In this document: in pieces, positions 36,326 to 45,053 of the stretch
Numbering within the stretch: position 1 is the stretch's first letter
Layout of the letters: each line of letters starts with the position of its first letter
NCBI RefSeq assembly: GCF_001602525.1
Contig: NZ_LSYT01000007.1
Location: forward strand, 62,001-126,000
Source of the DNA: Flavobacterium chilense
Lineage (GTDB): Bacteria; Bacteroidota; Bacteroidia; Flavobacteriales; Flavobacteriaceae
Length of the DNA: 64,000 nt
Reading direction: 5' to 3'
The notes under the pieces: model-generated
What the model saw: only the letters and a program-made list of their open reading frames with translations
What the model was told of the DNA's origin: nothing
The model's database searches: none
Position numbers and translations under genes: made by a program

Positions 36326-37150
36326 ATGTCAGTAAGAAAATTAAAACCTATTACCCCAGGTCAGCGATTTAGAGTTGTGAATGGTTATGACGCCATTACA
36401 ACTGATAAGCCGGAACGCTCTTTGATAGCGCCGATAAAAAACTCTGGAGGTAGAAATAGTCAAGGAAAGATGACCATGCGTTATACGGGTGGTGGTCACA
36501 AGCAGAGATATCGTATTATTGATTTCAAAAGAACTAAAGACGGAATTCCGGCTACAGTGAAATCAATCGAATACGATCCAAATCGTACTGCATTTATCGC
36601 TTTATTAGCTTATGCTGATGGAGAGAAAACTTATGTAATTGCTCAAAACGGATTGAAAGTTGGTCAGAAATTAGTTTCTGGTCCAGAATCTCAACCTGAA
36701 ATTGGTAATACATTACCTTTAAGCAGAATTCCTCTTGGAACTGTTATATCTTGTATTGAGTTACGTCCAGGACAAGGAGCAGTTATTGCTCGTTCAGCTG
36801 GAACTTTTGCTCAGTTAATGGCAAGAGACGGGAAATATGCAACAATTAAAATGCCATCTGGTGAGACAAGATTGATCTTGTTAACTTGTTCGGCTACAAT
36901 TGGAGCTGTTTCTAATTCTGATCACCAATTAGTTGTATCTGGAAAAGCAGGTAGAACAAGATGGTTAGGAAGAAGACCTAGAACTAGACCAGTAGCGATG
37001 AACCCAGTTGATCACCCTATGGGAGGTGGTGAAGGACGTTCTTCTGGAGGGCACCCACGTTCAAGAAACGGATTGCCAGCTAAAGGTTACAGAACTCGTT
37101 CTAAGAAAAACCCGAGTAACAAGTATATCGTAGAACGTAGAAAGAAATAA
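36326..37150 (+). CDS. rplB: 50S ribosomal protein L2 (uL2)
   Basis: 274 residues. uL2 is needed for subunit joining and peptidyl-transferase activity. The C-terminal signature DHPMGGGEGRSSGG carries the conserved His that faces the catalytic centre, and the RNA-binding core GGGHKQRYRIIDFKRTKDG is present. Normal full length for the family; rpsS follows after 6 bases. Confidence 0.98.
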   Translation: MSVRKLKPITPGQRFRVVNGYDAITTDKPERSLIAPIKNSGGRNSQGKMTMRYTGGGHKQRYRIIDFKRTKDGIPATVKSIEYDPNRTAFIALLAYADGEKTYVIAQNGLKVGQKLVSGPESQPEIGNTLPLSRIPLGTVISCIELRPGQGAVIARSAGTFAQLMARDGKYATIKMPSGETRLILLTCSATIGAVSNSDHQLVVSGKAGRTRWLGRRPRTRPVAMNPVDHPMGGGEGRSSGGHPRSRNGLPAKGYRTRSKKNPSNKYIVERRKK

Positions 37151-37156
37151 TAAGAT

Positions 37157-37435
37157 ATGGCACGTTCATTAAAAAAAGGACCTTTCGTTCATTATAAATT
37201 AGACAAGAAAGTTCAGGAAAACGTAGAAAGTGGTAAAAATGCAGTTGTTAAGACTTGGTCTAGAGCTTCAATGATTACTCCAGATTTCGTTGGACAAACT
37301 ATCGCAGTTCATAACGGTCGTCAATTTGTACCAGTTTACGTAACAGAAAACATGGTAGGTCACAAATTAGGAGAGTTTTCACCAACTAGATCTTTTAGAG
37401 GTCATGCTGGAGCAAAAAATAAAGGTAAAAAATAA
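37157..37435 (+). CDS. rpsS: 30S ribosomal protein S19 (uS19)
   Basis: 92 residues. A head protein next to uS13 that contacts the A-site finger. Signature segments MARSLKKGPFVHYKL and GHKLGEFSPTRSFRGHAG are intact. The C-terminal basic tail (KNKGKK) is usual. Confidence 0.98.
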   Translation: MARSLKKGPFVHYKLDKKVQENVESGKNAVVKTWSRASMITPDFVGQTIAVHNGRQFVPVYVTENMVGHKLGEFSPTRSFRGHAGAKNKGKK

Positions 37436-37441
37436 GAAGCA

Positions 37442-37855
37442 ATGGGAGTTCGTAAAAGAGAAACAGCAGATGCGAGAAAAGAGGCTAATAAGTCTATTGC
37501 TTTCGCAAAATTGAATAACTGCCCTACTTCACCTAGAAAAATGCGCTTAGTAGCGGACTTGGTAAGAGGTCAGAAGGTAGAAAGAGCACTTAACATTTTA
37601 AGATTCAGTTCTAAAGAAGCTTCAAGAAAATTAGAAAAACTATTATTATCTGCAATCAACAACTGGGAGCAAAAAAATAGTGAAGGTAATTTAGAAGAAG
37701 CTGGATTATTTGTTAAAGAGATCAGAGTAGATGGTGGAATGATGTTAAAAAGACTTCGTCCAGCTCCACAAGGTCGTGCACACAGAATCAGAAAACGTTC
37801 TAATCACGTAACAATCGTGCTTGGAGCTATCAATAACACACAAAGCAATTCTTAA
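37442..37855 (+). CDS. rplV: 50S ribosomal protein L22 (uL22)
   Basis: 137 residues. uL22's long beta-hairpin (RVDGGMMLKRLRPAPQGRAHR region) lines the exit tunnel beside uL4; macrolide-resistance changes map there. The family core begins at AFAKLNNCPTSPRKMRLV. About 20 extra N-terminal residues (GVRKRETADARKEANKSI) precede it, a Bacteroidota-type extension. Confidence 0.97.
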   Translation: MGVRKRETADARKEANKSIAFAKLNNCPTSPRKMRLVADLVRGQKVERALNILRFSSKEASRKLEKLLLSAINNWEQKNSEGNLEEAGLFVKEIRVDGGMMLKRLRPAPQGRAHRIRKRSNHVTIVLGAINNTQSNS

Positions 37856-37860
37856 GCAGC

Positions 37861-38622
37861 ATGGGACAAAAGACAAATCCAATTGGAAATAGACTTGGTA
37901 TCATCAGAGGATGGGACTCAAACTGGTATGGTGGAAATGATTACGGTGATAAATTAGCCGAAGATCACAAAATCAGAAAGTATATCCATGCTCGTTTATC
38001 AAAAGCTAGTGTATCAAAAGTAATCATCGAGAGAACTTTGAAGCTTGTAACCGTTACTATCACTACTGCTAGACCTGGTATCATTATCGGAAAAGGTGGA
38101 CAAGAGGTAGACAAGTTAAAAGAAGAACTTAAGAAAGTTACTGACAAAGAGGTTCAAATCAACATCTTTGAAATCAAAAGACCTGAGTTAGATGCTTATC
38201 TTGTGGCGACAAGCATCGCTCGTCAAATCGAAAGCCGTATTTCTTACAGACGTGCAATCAAAATGGCTATTGCTGCTTCTATGCGTATGAACGCTGAAGG
38301 TATCAAGGTTTTGATTTCTGGTCGTTTGAATGGTGCTGAGATGGCGCGTTCAGAAGGTTTCAAAGAAGGTAGAATTCCTCTATCAACTTTCAGAGCTGAT
38401 ATTGACTATGCTTTGGCTGAAGCTCACACTACTTACGGTAGAATGGGTATCAAAGTATGGATCATGAAAGGTGAGGTTTACGGAAAGAGAGATCTTTCTC
38501 CACTTGCAGGAATGGATAAAAAACAATCTGGAACTGGTGGTGGTAAAGGTGGAGATTCTCCAAGAGGAGATAGAAAACCTTTTAATAAAGGTGGTAAACC
38601 AGACGCTCGTAAAAGAAAGTAA
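37861..38622 (+). CDS. rpsC: 30S ribosomal protein S3 (uS3)
   Basis: 253 residues. uS3 lines the mRNA entry channel and helps the helicase function. The KH domain motif IIIGKGGQEVDKLKEEL is at about 76-92. The C-terminal 38 residues are a low-complexity Gly/Lys/Arg tail (GTGGGKGGDSPRGDRK), longer than in E. coli, and probably disordered. Confidence 0.98.
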   Translation: MGQKTNPIGNRLGIIRGWDSNWYGGNDYGDKLAEDHKIRKYIHARLSKASVSKVIIERTLKLVTVTITTARPGIIIGKGGQEVDKLKEELKKVTDKEVQINIFEIKRPELDAYLVATSIARQIESRISYRRAIKMAIAASMRMNAEGIKVLISGRLNGAEMARSEGFKEGRIPLSTFRADIDYALAEAHTTYGRMGIKVWIMKGEVYGKRDLSPLAGMDKKQSGTGGGKGGDSPRGDRKPFNKGGKPDARKRK

Positions 38623-38641
38623 ATTTTTAAACTAAAGAAAA

Positions 38642-39067
38642 ATGTTACAGCCTAAAAGAACAAAATACCGTAAGGTACAAAAAGGTAAGATGAAAGGTAA
38701 CTCTCAAAGAGGGCATGAACTTTCTAATGGAATGTTTGGTATTAAATCTGTACATGAAGATGGAATGTTCTTAACTTCTCGTCAAATCGAAGCTGCGCGT
38801 ATCGCTGCAACTCGTTACATGAAGAGAGAGGGACAATTATGGATTAAAATATTTCCAGACAAACCTATCACTAAGAAACCTCTTGAAGTACGTATGGGTA
38901 AAGGTAAAGGAGCAGTTGAGTATTGGGCTGCTGTTGTTAAACCAGGAAGAATTATGTTTGAAGTTGGAGGAGTTCCGTTATCAGTTGCAAAAGAGGCTTT
39001 ACGTCTTGCAGCTCAGAAACTTCCAGTAAAAACTAAATTCGTCGTTGCTAGAGATTTCGAAGCATAA
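38642..39067 (+). CDS. rplP: 50S ribosomal protein L16 (uL16)
   Basis: 141 residues. uL16 organises the A-site tRNA region of the large subunit. Start MLQPKRTKYRKVQKGKMKG and the loop MGKGKGAVEYWAAVVKPGR, with the family's conserved Arg region, are present. Standard length. Confidence 0.98.
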   Translation: MLQPKRTKYRKVQKGKMKGNSQRGHELSNGMFGIKSVHEDGMFLTSRQIEAARIAATRYMKREGQLWIKIFPDKPITKKPLEVRMGKGKGAVEYWAAVVKPGRIMFEVGGVPLSVAKEALRLAAQKLPVKTKFVVARDFEA

Positions 39068-39079
39068 TTTATATTTATT

Positions 39080-39271
39080 ATGAAACAATCAGAAATAAAA
39101 GATCTTTCTGCAGCGGAGTTGCAAGAAAAGCTTAGTCAAACTAAGAAAGTATATGCTGACCTAAAAATGGCTCACGCTATTTCTCCAATTGCTAACCCAC
39201 TTCAAATTAGAAGCGTTAGAAGAACAGTTGCAAGATTGGCTACAGAGTTAACTAAAAGAGAGTTACAATAA
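39080..39271 (+). CDS. rpmC: 50S ribosomal protein L29 (uL29)
   Basis: 63 residues forming two long helices (KQSEIKDLSAAELQEKLSQ, then the RSVRRTVARLATELTKRE arm). uL29 lies near the exit tunnel beside uL23. It follows rplP by 12 bases and precedes rpsQ by 17. Confidence 0.96.
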   Translation: MKQSEIKDLSAAELQEKLSQTKKVYADLKMAHAISPIANPLQIRSVRRTVARLATELTKRELQ

Positions 39272-39288
39272 TTGTATTCTGCTGAAAG

Positions 39289-39549
39289 ATGGAAGAAAAA
39301 AGAAATTTAAGAAAAGAAAGAATAGGTGTTGTTACTTCAAATAAAATGGATAAGTCTATTGTTATTGCTGAAGTAAGAAAAGTAAAACACCCATTATACG
39401 GTAAGTTCGTGTTGAAAACTAAGAAATATGTTGCACACGACGAAACAAACGACTGTAACATTGGAGATACTGTAAGAATTAGCGAAACGCGTCCTTTAAG
39501 TAAAACAAAATGTTGGAGATTAGTTGAAATCTTAGAAAGAGCTAAATAA
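39289..39549 (+). CDS. rpsQ: 30S ribosomal protein S17 (uS17)
   Basis: 86 residues. OB-fold primary binder of 16S rRNA helices in the body. Core elements RKERIGVVTSNKMDKSIVI and DTVRISETRPLSKTKCWRLV fit the family. The start at 39289 is preceded by an A-rich stretch; rplN follows after 2 bases. Confidence 0.97.
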   Translation: MEEKRNLRKERIGVVTSNKMDKSIVIAEVRKVKHPLYGKFVLKTKKYVAHDETNDCNIGDTVRISETRPLSKTKCWRLVEILERAK

Positions 39550-39551
39550 TT

Positions 39552-39920
39552 ATGGTACAACAGGAATCAAGACTAAAAGTAGCAGATAACACGGGAGCAA
39601 AAGAAGTTTTAACTATCCGTGTTTTAGGAGGTACCAAAAGAAGGTATGCCTCTGTTGGTGACAAGATTGTAGTATCTATTAAAGATGCAACTCCAAACGG
39701 TAACGTGAAAAAAGGAGCTGTTTCAACTGCAGTTGTTGTACGTACCAAAAAAGAAGTGAGAAGAGCTGATGGTTCTTATATCCGTTTCGATGACAATGCA
39801 TGTGTTCTTTTGAACGCTGCAGGTGAAATGAGAGGGACTCGTGTTTTTGGTCCGGTAGCAAGAGAACTTCGTGAAAAACAATTCATGAAAATTGTATCAT
39901 TAGCACCAGAAGTGCTTTAA
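39552..39920 (+). CDS. rplN: 50S ribosomal protein L14 (uL14)
   Basis: 122 residues. uL14 forms inter-subunit bridges with 16S rRNA and is the docking point for silencing factor RsfS. The start MVQQESRLKVADNTGAKEV and the GTRVFGPVARELREKQFMKI end match the family exactly in length. Confidence 0.98.
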   Translation: MVQQESRLKVADNTGAKEVLTIRVLGGTKRRYASVGDKIVVSIKDATPNGNVKKGAVSTAVVVRTKKEVRRADGSYIRFDDNACVLLNAAGEMRGTRVFGPVARELREKQFMKIVSLAPEVL

Positions 39921-39931
39921 TTCGTTTTAAG

Positions 39932-40246
39932 ATGATAAAGCTAAAAATAAAATCAGGAGATATCGTAAGAGTTATTGCAGGTGACCATAAAGGTGCTGAA
40001 GGTAAGGTTCTACGTGTTTACCGTGAGAAAAATAAAGCGATAGTTGAAGGTGTTAACCTGGTTTCAAAACATACAAAACCAAGTGCTAAAAACCCTCAAG
40101 GTGGTATCGTTAAGAAAGAAGCTTCTATTCAAATTTCTAACATTGCACTAATTGATCCTAAAACTAAGGAAACAACTAGAGTAGGTATTAGAGTAGAAGG
40201 AGATAAGAAAGTAAGATTTTCAAAAAAATCTAATCAAGTACTATAG
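39932..40246 (+). CDS. rplX: 50S ribosomal protein L24 (uL24)
   Basis: 104 residues. An assembly initiator near the 5' end of 23S rRNA and the tunnel exit. The KOW motif is at the N-terminus (KSGDIVRVIAGDHKGAEGKV). Only 2 bases separate it from rplE. Confidence 0.97.
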   Translation: MIKLKIKSGDIVRVIAGDHKGAEGKVLRVYREKNKAIVEGVNLVSKHTKPSAKNPQGGIVKKEASIQISNIALIDPKTKETTRVGIRVEGDKKVRFSKKSNQVL

Positions 40247-40248
40247 TA

Positions 40249-40800
40249 ATGGCATATACACCTAGACTAAAAGAAGAATATAAGAGTAGAGTAATCTCTG
40301 CTCTTAAAGAAGAGTTCGGATATACAAACGTAATGCAAGTTCCTAAACTTGAAAAAATCGTTTTGAGCCGTGGAGTTGGTGCAGCTGTATCTGATAAAAA
40401 ACTTATTGATTATGCAGTTGATGAGTTAACAAAGATCACTGGACAAAAAGCAGTATCTACAATTTCAAAGAAAGACGTAGCGTCATTCAAATTGAGAAAA
40501 GGGATGCCTATTGGAGCAAAAGTTACTTTACGTGGTGAGAGAATGTATGAGTTTTTAGATAGACTTATTACTTCTGCTTTACCACGCGTTAGAGATTTTA
40601 GTGGTATTAAAGCTACTGGTTTTGACGGAAGAGGTAACTACAATCTTGGAGTTTTGGAGCAAATCATTTTCCCTGAAATTGATATTGACAAAGTAAACAA
40701 AATCTCAGGAATGGATATTACATTTGTTACTACTGCAAAAACAGACAAGGAAGCAAAGTCATTATTGGCTGAATTAGGATTACCTTTTAAAAAGAATTAA
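40249..40800 (+). CDS. rplE: 50S ribosomal protein L5 (uL5)
   Basis: 183 residues. uL5 belongs to the 5S RNP with uL18 and contacts P-site tRNA. Signature parts: NVMQVPKLEKIVLSRGVG and RDFSGIKATGFDGRGNYNLG. It ends 3 bases before rpsN. Confidence 0.98.
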   Translation: MAYTPRLKEEYKSRVISALKEEFGYTNVMQVPKLEKIVLSRGVGAAVSDKKLIDYAVDELTKITGQKAVSTISKKDVASFKLRKGMPIGAKVTLRGERMYEFLDRLITSALPRVRDFSGIKATGFDGRGNYNLGVLEQIIFPEIDIDKVNKISGMDITFVTTAKTDKEAKSLLAELGLPFKKN

Positions 40801-40803
40801 GAC

Positions 40804-41073
40804 ATGGCTAAAGAATCAATGAAAGCCCGTGAGGTGAAAAGAGAGAAAACGGTAGCTAAGTACGCTGAAAAAAGAAAAGCTTTATTAGAAGCTGGAGATT
40901 ATGAAGGCTTACAAAAATTACCTAAAAATGCTTCGCCAGTTCGTTTACACAACCGTTGTAAATTAACAGGTAGACCAAGAGGTTATATTCGTCAATTTGG
41001 TATTTCACGTGTAACTTTCCGTGAGATGGCTAATAATGGATTAATTCCTGGAGTAAAAAAGGCATCTTGGTAA
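40804..41073 (+). CDS. rpsN: 30S ribosomal protein S14 (uS14), zinc-free long form
   Basis: 89 residues. The C-terminal RNA-binding block RCKLTGRPRGYIRQFGISR is present, but there is only one Cys, so this is the zinc-independent form rather than the 61-residue CxxC type. A TTG overlapping its last codons serves as the -33 box of an internal promoter that drives rpsH onward. Confidence 0.97.
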   Translation: MAKESMKAREVKREKTVAKYAEKRKALLEAGDYEGLQKLPKNASPVRLHNRCKLTGRPRGYIRQFGISRVTFREMANNGLIPGVKKASW

Positions 41074-41097
41074 TCTCGCAATAAGTTATTACTTTTG
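41067..41097 (+). promoter_or_regulatory. Internal promoter before rpsH
   Basis: TTG at 41067-41069, 20 bases, TACTTTTG at 41090-41097. The -33 box lies inside the end of rpsN. Start predicted near 41103, giving a leader of about 75 bases. Confidence 0.65.
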
Positions 41098-41129
41098 CAA
41101 ACCAAAAAATAATTTTAATTGATTAAAGG

Positions 41130-41153
41130 TTCGGGAGACGGGTGTCTCCCGAA
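41130..41153 (+). promoter_or_regulatory. Perfect hairpin in the rpsH leader
   Basis: TTCGGGAGAC (41130-41139) and GTCTCCCGAA (41144-41153) form a 10-bp GC-rich stem over a GGGT loop. No T run follows, so it is not a classical terminator. It lies 24 bases before the rpsH ATG. Candidate r-protein leader or processing site. Confidence 0.6.
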
Positions 41154-41177
41154 AACCATAATCGCAATCAAATACAT

Positions 41178-41576
41178 ATGTATACAGATCCTATTGCAGA
41201 TTATTTGACTAGAGTTCGTAACGCTGTGGCTGCAAACCACAAAGTTGTAGAAATTCCAGCTTCTAATCTTAAAAAAGAAATAACTAAGATCTTATTTGAT
41301 CAAGGTTATATCTTGAGTTACAAATTTGAAACGAACACCGTTCAGGGTTCAATCAAAATTGCTTTAAAGTATGATAAAGATACTAAAGAGCCTGTAATTA
41401 AAGATATCCAAAGAATTAGTAAACCTGGTTTACGTAAATATGCAGGTGCTGCCAAATTACCAAGAATCCTTAACGGATTAGGAATTGCAATTGTTTCAAC
41501 TTCAAAAGGTCTTATGACTGGAAAACAAGCGAAACAATTAAATGTAGGTGGTGAAGTAATTTGTTACGTATACTAA
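41178..41576 (+). CDS. rpsH: 30S ribosomal protein S8 (uS8)
   Basis: 132 residues from the ATG at 41178 (YTDPIADYLTRVRNAV), the canonical uS8 N-terminus. A longer frame from 41142 would begin inside the leader hairpin and is rejected. uS8 binds the central domain of 16S rRNA and in E. coli represses the spc operon. The C-terminal ISTSKGLMTGKQAKQLNVGG-type end is standard. It opens the second half of the cluster behind its own promoter. Confidence 0.97.
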   Translation: MYTDPIADYLTRVRNAVAANHKVVEIPASNLKKEITKILFDQGYILSYKFETNTVQGSIKIALKYDKDTKEPVIKDIQRISKPGLRKYAGAAKLPRILNGLGIAIVSTSKGLMTGKQAKQLNVGGEVICYVY

Positions 41577-41594
41577 TTTTAAAGACTAAATAAG

Positions 41595-42137
41595 ATGTCA
41601 AGAATAGGTAAAAGCCCAATTGTAATCCCTGCTGGTGTAACTGTAGAAGTTAAAGACGGTATTATTACAGTAAAAGGAAAAAAAGGTCAATTAACTCAGG
41701 AGTTTTCGGACGTAACTGTAAAAGTTGAAGGCGATCAAGTATCTGTAGAAAGATCGTCTGATCATAAAGACCAAAGAGCAAAACACGGATTATACAGATC
41801 ATTAATCAATAATATGATTATTGGAGTATCTGAAGGTTTTACTAAAGAACTAGAATTAGTTGGAGTTGGTTACAGAGCTTCAAACCAAGGTCAAAAATTA
41901 GATTTAGCTCTTGGATATTCTCACAATATTGTTTTAGAAATTGCTCCGGAAGTAGCTTTAGAAACAATATCTGAAAAAGGTAAGAACCCTATCGTAAAAT
42001 TAACATCATTTGATAAACAACTTTTAGGTCAGGTTGCTGCGAAAATCAGAGGTTTCCGTAAGCCAGAGCCATACAAAGGAAAAGGTGTTAAATTTGTGGG
42101 TGAAGTATTAAGAAGAAAAGCAGGTAAATCAGCTTAA
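41595..42137 (+). CDS. rplF: 50S ribosomal protein L6 (uL6)
   Basis: 180 residues made of two similar alpha/beta domains. The C-terminal signature FRKPEPYKGKGVKFVGEVL is intact. uL6 lies near the sarcin-ricin loop. It follows rpsH by 18 bases. Confidence 0.98.
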   Translation: MSRIGKSPIVIPAGVTVEVKDGIITVKGKKGQLTQEFSDVTVKVEGDQVSVERSSDHKDQRAKHGLYRSLINNMIIGVSEGFTKELELVGVGYRASNQGQKLDLALGYSHNIVLEIAPEVALETISEKGKNPIVKLTSFDKQLLGQVAAKIRGFRKPEPYKGKGVKFVGEVLRRKAGKSA

Positions 42138-42148
42138 AAAATAAGATT

Positions 42149-42499
42149 ATGTCATTAACAAAATCTGATAGAAGACAGAGAATTAGATTCAGAATTAGAA
42201 AATCGATTAGTGGTACTGCTGCTAACCCAAGACTATCTGTATTTAGAAGTAATAAAGAAATTTACGCTCAACTTATTGATGATGTAAATGGAGTTACTAT
42301 ATTAGCTGCATCTTCAAGAGAAAAAGAAATAGGAAAAGGTACTAACGTTGAAATCGCTGCTGCTGTTGGAAAATTAGTTGCAGAGAAAGCGTTAAAAGCT
42401 GGGATCGAAACCATCACTTTTGACAGAGGTGGATATTTATATCACGGTCGTATTAAATCATTAGCAGAAGGCGCAAGAGCGGCTGGACTTAAATTCTAA
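42149..42499 (+). CDS. rplR: 50S ribosomal protein L18 (uL18)
   Basis: 116 residues. A 5S rRNA-binding protein with a basic N-terminus (KSDRRQRIRFRIRKSISG) and the core RLSVFRSNKEIYAQLIDD. The end FDRGGYLYHGRIKSLAEGAR is typical. rpsE follows after 6 bases. Confidence 0.98.
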   Translation: MSLTKSDRRQRIRFRIRKSISGTAANPRLSVFRSNKEIYAQLIDDVNGVTILAASSREKEIGKGTNVEIAAAVGKLVAEKALKAGIETITFDRGGYLYHGRIKSLAEGARAAGLKF

Positions 42500-42505
42500 T
42501 ATATT

Positions 42506-43027
42506 ATGTCTAAATACAAAAATGTAGAATTGGTAAAACCAAGTGGTCTTGAACTTAAAGATCGTCTGGTAAGTGTTAATCGTGTTACTAAAGTTACAAA
42601 AGGAGGTAGAGCTTTCGGTTTTTCTGCTATTGTAGTTGTAGGTGATGAAAATGGAGTAGTTGGTCACGGATTAGGAAAATCTAAAGACGTTTCTGAAGCA
42701 ATTGCGAAAGCAGTAGAAGATGCTAAGAAAAATTTAGTAAAAATTCCTTTGAATGGTCAATCAGTTCCTCACGAACAAAAAGGTAAATTTGGTGGTGCAC
42801 GTGTATTCTTAATTCCTGCTTCTCATGGTACAGGAGTTATTGCTGGTGGAGCTGTTCGTTCAGTTCTTGAATCAGTGGGTATTCACGATGTATTGTCAAA
42901 ATCTCAAGGATCATCAAATCCTCATAACGTAGTGAAAGCAACTTTTGATGCTTTATTACAAATGAGAAGCGCTCACACTGTTGCAAAACAAAGAGGTGTT
43001 TCTTTAGAAAAAGTTTTTAAAGGTTAA
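42506..43027 (+). CDS. rpsE: 30S ribosomal protein S5 (uS5)
   Basis: 173 residues. uS5 shapes the mRNA entry tunnel and decoding fidelity. The double-stranded-RNA-binding-like N domain reads RVTKVTKGGRAFGFSAIVVV and the second domain includes PASHGTGVIAGGAVRSVLE. Length is ordinary. Confidence 0.98.
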   Translation: MSKYKNVELVKPSGLELKDRLVSVNRVTKVTKGGRAFGFSAIVVVGDENGVVGHGLGKSKDVSEAIAKAVEDAKKNLVKIPLNGQSVPHEQKGKFGGARVFLIPASHGTGVIAGGAVRSVLESVGIHDVLSKSQGSSNPHNVVKATFDALLQMRSAHTVAKQRGVSLEKVFKG

Positions 43028-43039
43028 TTCAAGGAAATT

Positions 43040-43222
43040 ATGGCTAAATTATTAGTAAAACAAGTAAGAAGCAAAATCAACTGCCCTCTTTCTCAAAAAA
43101 GAGGTTTGGAAGCTTTAGGTCTACGTAAAATGGGACAAGTTGTAGAGCATGATTCAAATCCTGCAATCCTTGGGATGATAAACAAAGTTAAACACTTAGT
43201 TTCTGTTGAAGAAGCTAAATAA
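43040..43222 (+). CDS. rpmD: 50S ribosomal protein L30 (uL30)
   Basis: 60 residues. Small protein near helix 38 region; present in many but not all bacteria. KQVRSKINCPLSQKRGLEAL and GLRKMGQVVEHDSNP are family features. It lies between rpsE and rplO as in E. coli. Confidence 0.96.
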   Translation: MAKLLVKQVRSKINCPLSQKRGLEALGLRKMGQVVEHDSNPAILGMINKVKHLVSVEEAK

Positions 43223-43233
43223 CAAATACTGTT

Positions 43234-43686
43234 ATGAATTTAAGTAACTTACAACCAGCTGAAGGGTCAACGCACAATCAAAATAAAAGATTAGGTAGAG
43301 GAGAAGGTTCTGGAAAAGGTGGTACTTCTGCAAGAGGTCACAAAGGAGCAAAGTCTCGTTCTGGTTATTCTAAAAAGATTGGTTTTGAAGGAGGGCAAAT
43401 GCCACTTCAAAGACGTGTGCCTAAGTTTGGTTTCACAAACATCAATCGTAAAGAATACGAAGGTGTTAATTTAGATACGCTTCAATTATTAGTAGACAAT
43501 GGTGTGATTACTGATTCTGTTTCTATGACAGATTTCGTAGCAAATCGTCTGGCTACCAAAAATGAAATCGTTAAGATTTTAGGTAGAGGAGAGTTGAAAG
43601 CAAAATTAAAAGTAACTGCCCACAAATTTACTGCTACTGCAAAAGCTGCTATTGAAGCTGCTGGTGGAGAAGCTGTAACTATATAA
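43234..43686 (+). CDS. rplO: 50S ribosomal protein L15 (uL15)
   Basis: 150 residues. The long basic extension GRGEGSGKGGTSARGHKG penetrates 23S rRNA; the globular end (LKVTAHKFTATAKAAIEAAG) is normal. A late-assembly protein. It is followed 13 bases later by secY, the conserved arrangement. Confidence 0.98.
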   Translation: MNLSNLQPAEGSTHNQNKRLGRGEGSGKGGTSARGHKGAKSRSGYSKKIGFEGGQMPLQRRVPKFGFTNINRKEYEGVNLDTLQLLVDNGVITDSVSMTDFVANRLATKNEIVKILGRGELKAKLKVTAHKFTATAKAAIEAAGGEAVTI

Positions 43687-43699
43687 CTTATCTACTAAG

Positions 43700-45046
43700 A
43701 TGAAGAAATTTATTGAATCAATAAGTAATGTTTGGAAAATCGAAGAACTGAAAAACAGAATCCTAATTACATTAGGATTACTTTTAGTATATCGTTTTGG
43801 TGCACACGTAACGCTACCTGGAATTGACGCAACTCAATTAACAGGTTTAGCGGGACAAACTAAAAATGGTCTGGGATCTATTCTGGACATGTTTACAGGG
43901 GGTGCTTTCTCTAAAGCTTCAGTTTTTGCTTTAGGTATTATGCCTTATATTTCTGCATCTATTGTTGTTCAGTTAATGGGAATTGCTATTCCTTATTTGC
44001 AAAAACTTCAAAACGATGGAGAGAGTGGTAGAAAAAAGATTAATCAAATCACTCGTTGGTTGACTATAGCTATTACACTGGTTCAAGGTCCAACTTATAT
44101 CTATAATTTATACAGAACATTGCCTGGTAGTGCATTCTTACTAGGCTTTAATTCTCCTGAATTTTTGTTCTCGTCTGTTATTATCTTAGTTACAGGTACA
44201 ATTTTTGCTATGTGGCTTGGAGAAAAAATTACAGATAAAGGTATTGGAAATGGAATTTCATTATTGATTATGGTTGGTATTTTAGCAAGATTACCTCAGG
44301 CATTTATGCAGGAGTTCTCTTCTAGAGTTACCAATAACAATGGTGGTCCAATGTTATTAGTTATTGAAATTATTGTGTGGTTATTGGTAATCATTTCTTG
44401 TGTATTGCTTACAATGGCAGTACGTAGAATCCCGGTTCAATACGCTCGTCGTACAACAACCGGAGACTATGAGCAAGATTTAGCAGGTGGTAATAGACAA
44501 TGGATTCCTCTTAAGCTTAATGCTTCAGGAGTTATGCCAATCATTTTTGCTCAGGCAATTATGTTTATCCCTGCAGCTGTAGCTGGATTGTCTAAATCAG
44601 ATACATCACAATCTATCGTTGGAGCGTTTAGTAATATGTTCGGATTTTGGTATAACTTTGTATTTGCAACTTTAATTATTGTATTTACATTTTTCTATAC
44701 TGCGATCACTGTGCCTACTAACAAAATGGCCGATGATTTAAAAAGAAGCGGTGGTTTTATTCCTGGCGTTCGTCCGGGAGCTGAAACTTCAGATTTCTTA
44801 GATAAAGTGATGTCTTTAATAACTTTCCCAGGATCTTTATTCCTTGCTTTGATTGCTGTGTTCCCAGCCATTGTTGTAAGTATTATGGATGTACAACAAT
44901 CTTGGGCAATGTTTTTTGGAGGTACCTCATTAATAATTATGGTTGGAGTTGCAATAGATACTATTCAACAAATCAATTCATACTTGTTAAACAAACATTA
45001 TGATGGTTTAATGAAGACTGGTAAAAATAGAAAAGCGGTAGCTTAA
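43700..45046 (+). CDS. secY: Protein translocase subunit SecY
   Basis: 448 residues with ten hydrophobic segments. SecY forms the inner-membrane protein-conducting channel with SecE and SecG. Signatures: the first segment region RILITLGLLLVYRFGAHVTLPG, the plug and the second segment ALGIMPYISASIVVQL, and the cytoplasmic loop VRRIPVQYARRTTTGD that binds ribosome and SecA. It sits between rplO and infA as in most bacteria. Confidence 0.98.
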   Translation: MKKFIESISNVWKIEELKNRILITLGLLLVYRFGAHVTLPGIDATQLTGLAGQTKNGLGSILDMFTGGAFSKASVFALGIMPYISASIVVQLMGIAIPYLQKLQNDGESGRKKINQITRWLTIAITLVQGPTYIYNLYRTLPGSAFLLGFNSPEFLFSSVIILVTGTIFAMWLGEKITDKGIGNGISLLIMVGILARLPQAFMQEFSSRVTNNNGGPMLLVIEIIVWLLVIISCVLLTMAVRRIPVQYARRTTTGDYEQDLAGGNRQWIPLKLNASGVMPIIFAQAIMFIPAAVAGLSKSDTSQSIVGAFSNMFGFWYNFVFATLIIVFTFFYTAITVPTNKMADDLKRSGGFIPGVRPGAETSDFLDKVMSLITFPGSLFLALIAVFPAIVVSIMDVQQSWAMFFGGTSLIIMVGVAIDTIQQINSYLLNKHYDGLMKTGKNRKAVA

Positions 45047-45053
45047 TATATTT

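Noticed and set aside
41130..41153. Hairpin before rpsH as a terminator
   Set aside because: The stem is strong, but no T run follows on either strand, and transcription must continue into essential genes.
41142..41177. Longer start for rpsH
   Set aside because: It would start in the loop of the leader hairpin and add 12 residues before the conserved YTDPIADYLTR start of S8.
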